A stretch of 64,000 bases of DNA from Acanthochlamys bracteata (Eukaryota > Streptophyta > Magnoliopsida > Pandanales > Velloziaceae), in assembly GCA_019914995.1 (NCBI GenBank), contig CM034135.1, forward strand, positions 2,544,501 to 2,608,500, read 5' to 3'. A program made the translations under genes and the position numbers. Every line of letters starts with the position of its first letter. Position 1 is the first letter of the stretch. Positions 63,401 through 64,000 of the stretch are shown here, piece by piece. The notes beneath the pieces are model-generated. The model was given only the letters and a program-made list of their open reading frames with translations. It did not search any database and was not told the origin of the DNA.

Positions 63401-64000
63401 GGGAAGCTAAGCTGGCAAGGGCTACCGCTGCACATCAAATAAAGTAGTCAGTTGCCTTTGAAGTTTTCAAGCACAAACTAATTCATTCTTTCAAGCAGAA
63501 TCTGAACTCACCATCCGGGGATCCGTAACTGATCTGATTGTACTTGTATATCTCCAAAGCATTCAAAATTGGGCCCATTGATGAATCATTTGTTTTTTTG
63601 AACTCAAAAGAAAATACAAAAGGCAGAGATAAGTTGGTATATCCTGGTTCATACAATCTATACTTCCCTTGAGCATTTTCTTGAACATCTACAGTGGCCT
63701 TACTTAGCGCAGGCATCCCTGGAATGAACAGCTTAAATTTCCTAGTATCATTTGGGCTCAGATCTTCTATCTCGGCAAAGTATGAAAATGCCCAACCATT
63801 TCCAGGAAAACCATCCAAATTTAGGCGATATGTCAGGGATCCATTACGACCCACAACAGCTGTTTGCATAACCTTGCGAGGTGGTATTTCATCCAAACCA
63901 ACATCTACTGGCACATTAGTCGATATTTTCTCTGTTCCTGGAGCAACATCAACAAGGTAATTTGCCCTTTTTATAGAGTCTGCCTCCCATATCCGATCAA
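60444..64000 (-). CDS. Malectin-like/LRR receptor kinase, 5'-partial
   Basis: Plasma-membrane receptor kinase of the LRR-I/malectin-like class, resembling Arabidopsis At2g37050. Exons in coding order: 63512 to beyond 64000, 63295-63427, 63098-63172, 62941-63009, 62789-62860, 62510-62578, 61810-62288, 61618-61744, 61479-61547, 61192-61375, 60906-61041, 60444-60779. The first visible exon is malectin-like domain ([29 protein letters not shown]). The next carries the WxxDPC-type cap [15 protein letters not shown], then four 69-75-nt exons each hold one leucine-rich repeat. A membrane segment ([16 protein letters not shown]) follows. The kinase has [40 protein letters not shown] and [12 protein letters not shown]; the arginine before the catalytic Asp marks an RD kinase. 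The N-terminal part lies outside the window. Confidence 0.94.

Noticed and set aside
1-64000. LTR retrotransposon, LINE, CRISPR or phage-like modules
   Set aside because: No reverse transcriptase, integrase or gag-like frame, no long terminal direct repeats, and no regularly spaced repeats were seen; the eukaryotic gene structure excludes bacterial systems.

Overview
The window is nuclear DNA of a flowering plant, most likely a eudicot with an AT-rich genome. It has plant-type multi-exon genes with short exons and GT/AG introns, long AT-rich intergenic DNA full of small DNA transposons, and plant-specific gene families (receptor-like cytoplasmic kinase, malectin/LRR receptor kinase, cytosolic ascorbate peroxidase). 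The species cannot be named from the sequence.

Layout. 1-5159 (-): kinesin-5 mitotic motor, 3' end outside the window, with mitosis-type promoter motifs just upstream. 6893-6964: degenerate tRNA-Glu(CUC)-like sequence. 7794-9776 (-): DnaJ/SANT chaperone-chromatin protein of the ZRF1/GlsA type, with a long 5'UTR intron. 11989-16021: two hAT-type DNA transposons without a usable transposase. 16290-17110: unrecognised fragment. 17580-20666 (-): RLCK-VII (PBL) kinase. 20867-24867: transposon-rich spacer. 24995-27820 (+): leukotriene-A4-hydrolase-type M1 peptidase. 28981-32102 (-) and 32370-36030 (+): mitochondrial enoyl reductase and a plastid AAED1/PRXL2-type thioredoxin-fold protein, head to head on a shared promoter of about 270 bp. 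38248-38427 (+): a 59-codon gene with a clear TATA box. 38428-47300: AT-rich spacer holding a decayed multi-exon gene (43424-46195, -). 47380-53710 (+): NOT4/CNOT4-type RING-RRM-C3H ubiquitin ligase. 57349-59452 (+): cytosolic ascorbate peroxidase. 60444 to beyond 64000 (-): malectin/LRR receptor kinase, 5' end outside the window.

The genes are not an operon or pathway cluster. They cover mitosis, chromatin and protein folding, immune-type signalling, mitochondrial lipoate/fatty-acid synthesis, redox defence and mRNA turnover. From memory, several neighbours (kinesin-5, enoyl reductase, AAED1-like, malectin/LRR kinase) also lie in the duplicated Arabidopsis blocks At2g36-37 and At3g45, so ancestral gene order is the likely reason they are together.

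Exon borders were set by reading GT/AG sites and checking that reading phase is kept; the summed coding lengths of all complete genes are multiples of three. I see no convincing new biological system. The most interesting items are an initiator codon apparently split by an intron in the NOT4 gene, the hAT element with an exact 8-bp target duplication, the small TATA-driven gene, the decayed unknown gene, and clustered MYB3R-type motifs upstream of the mitotic kinesin.
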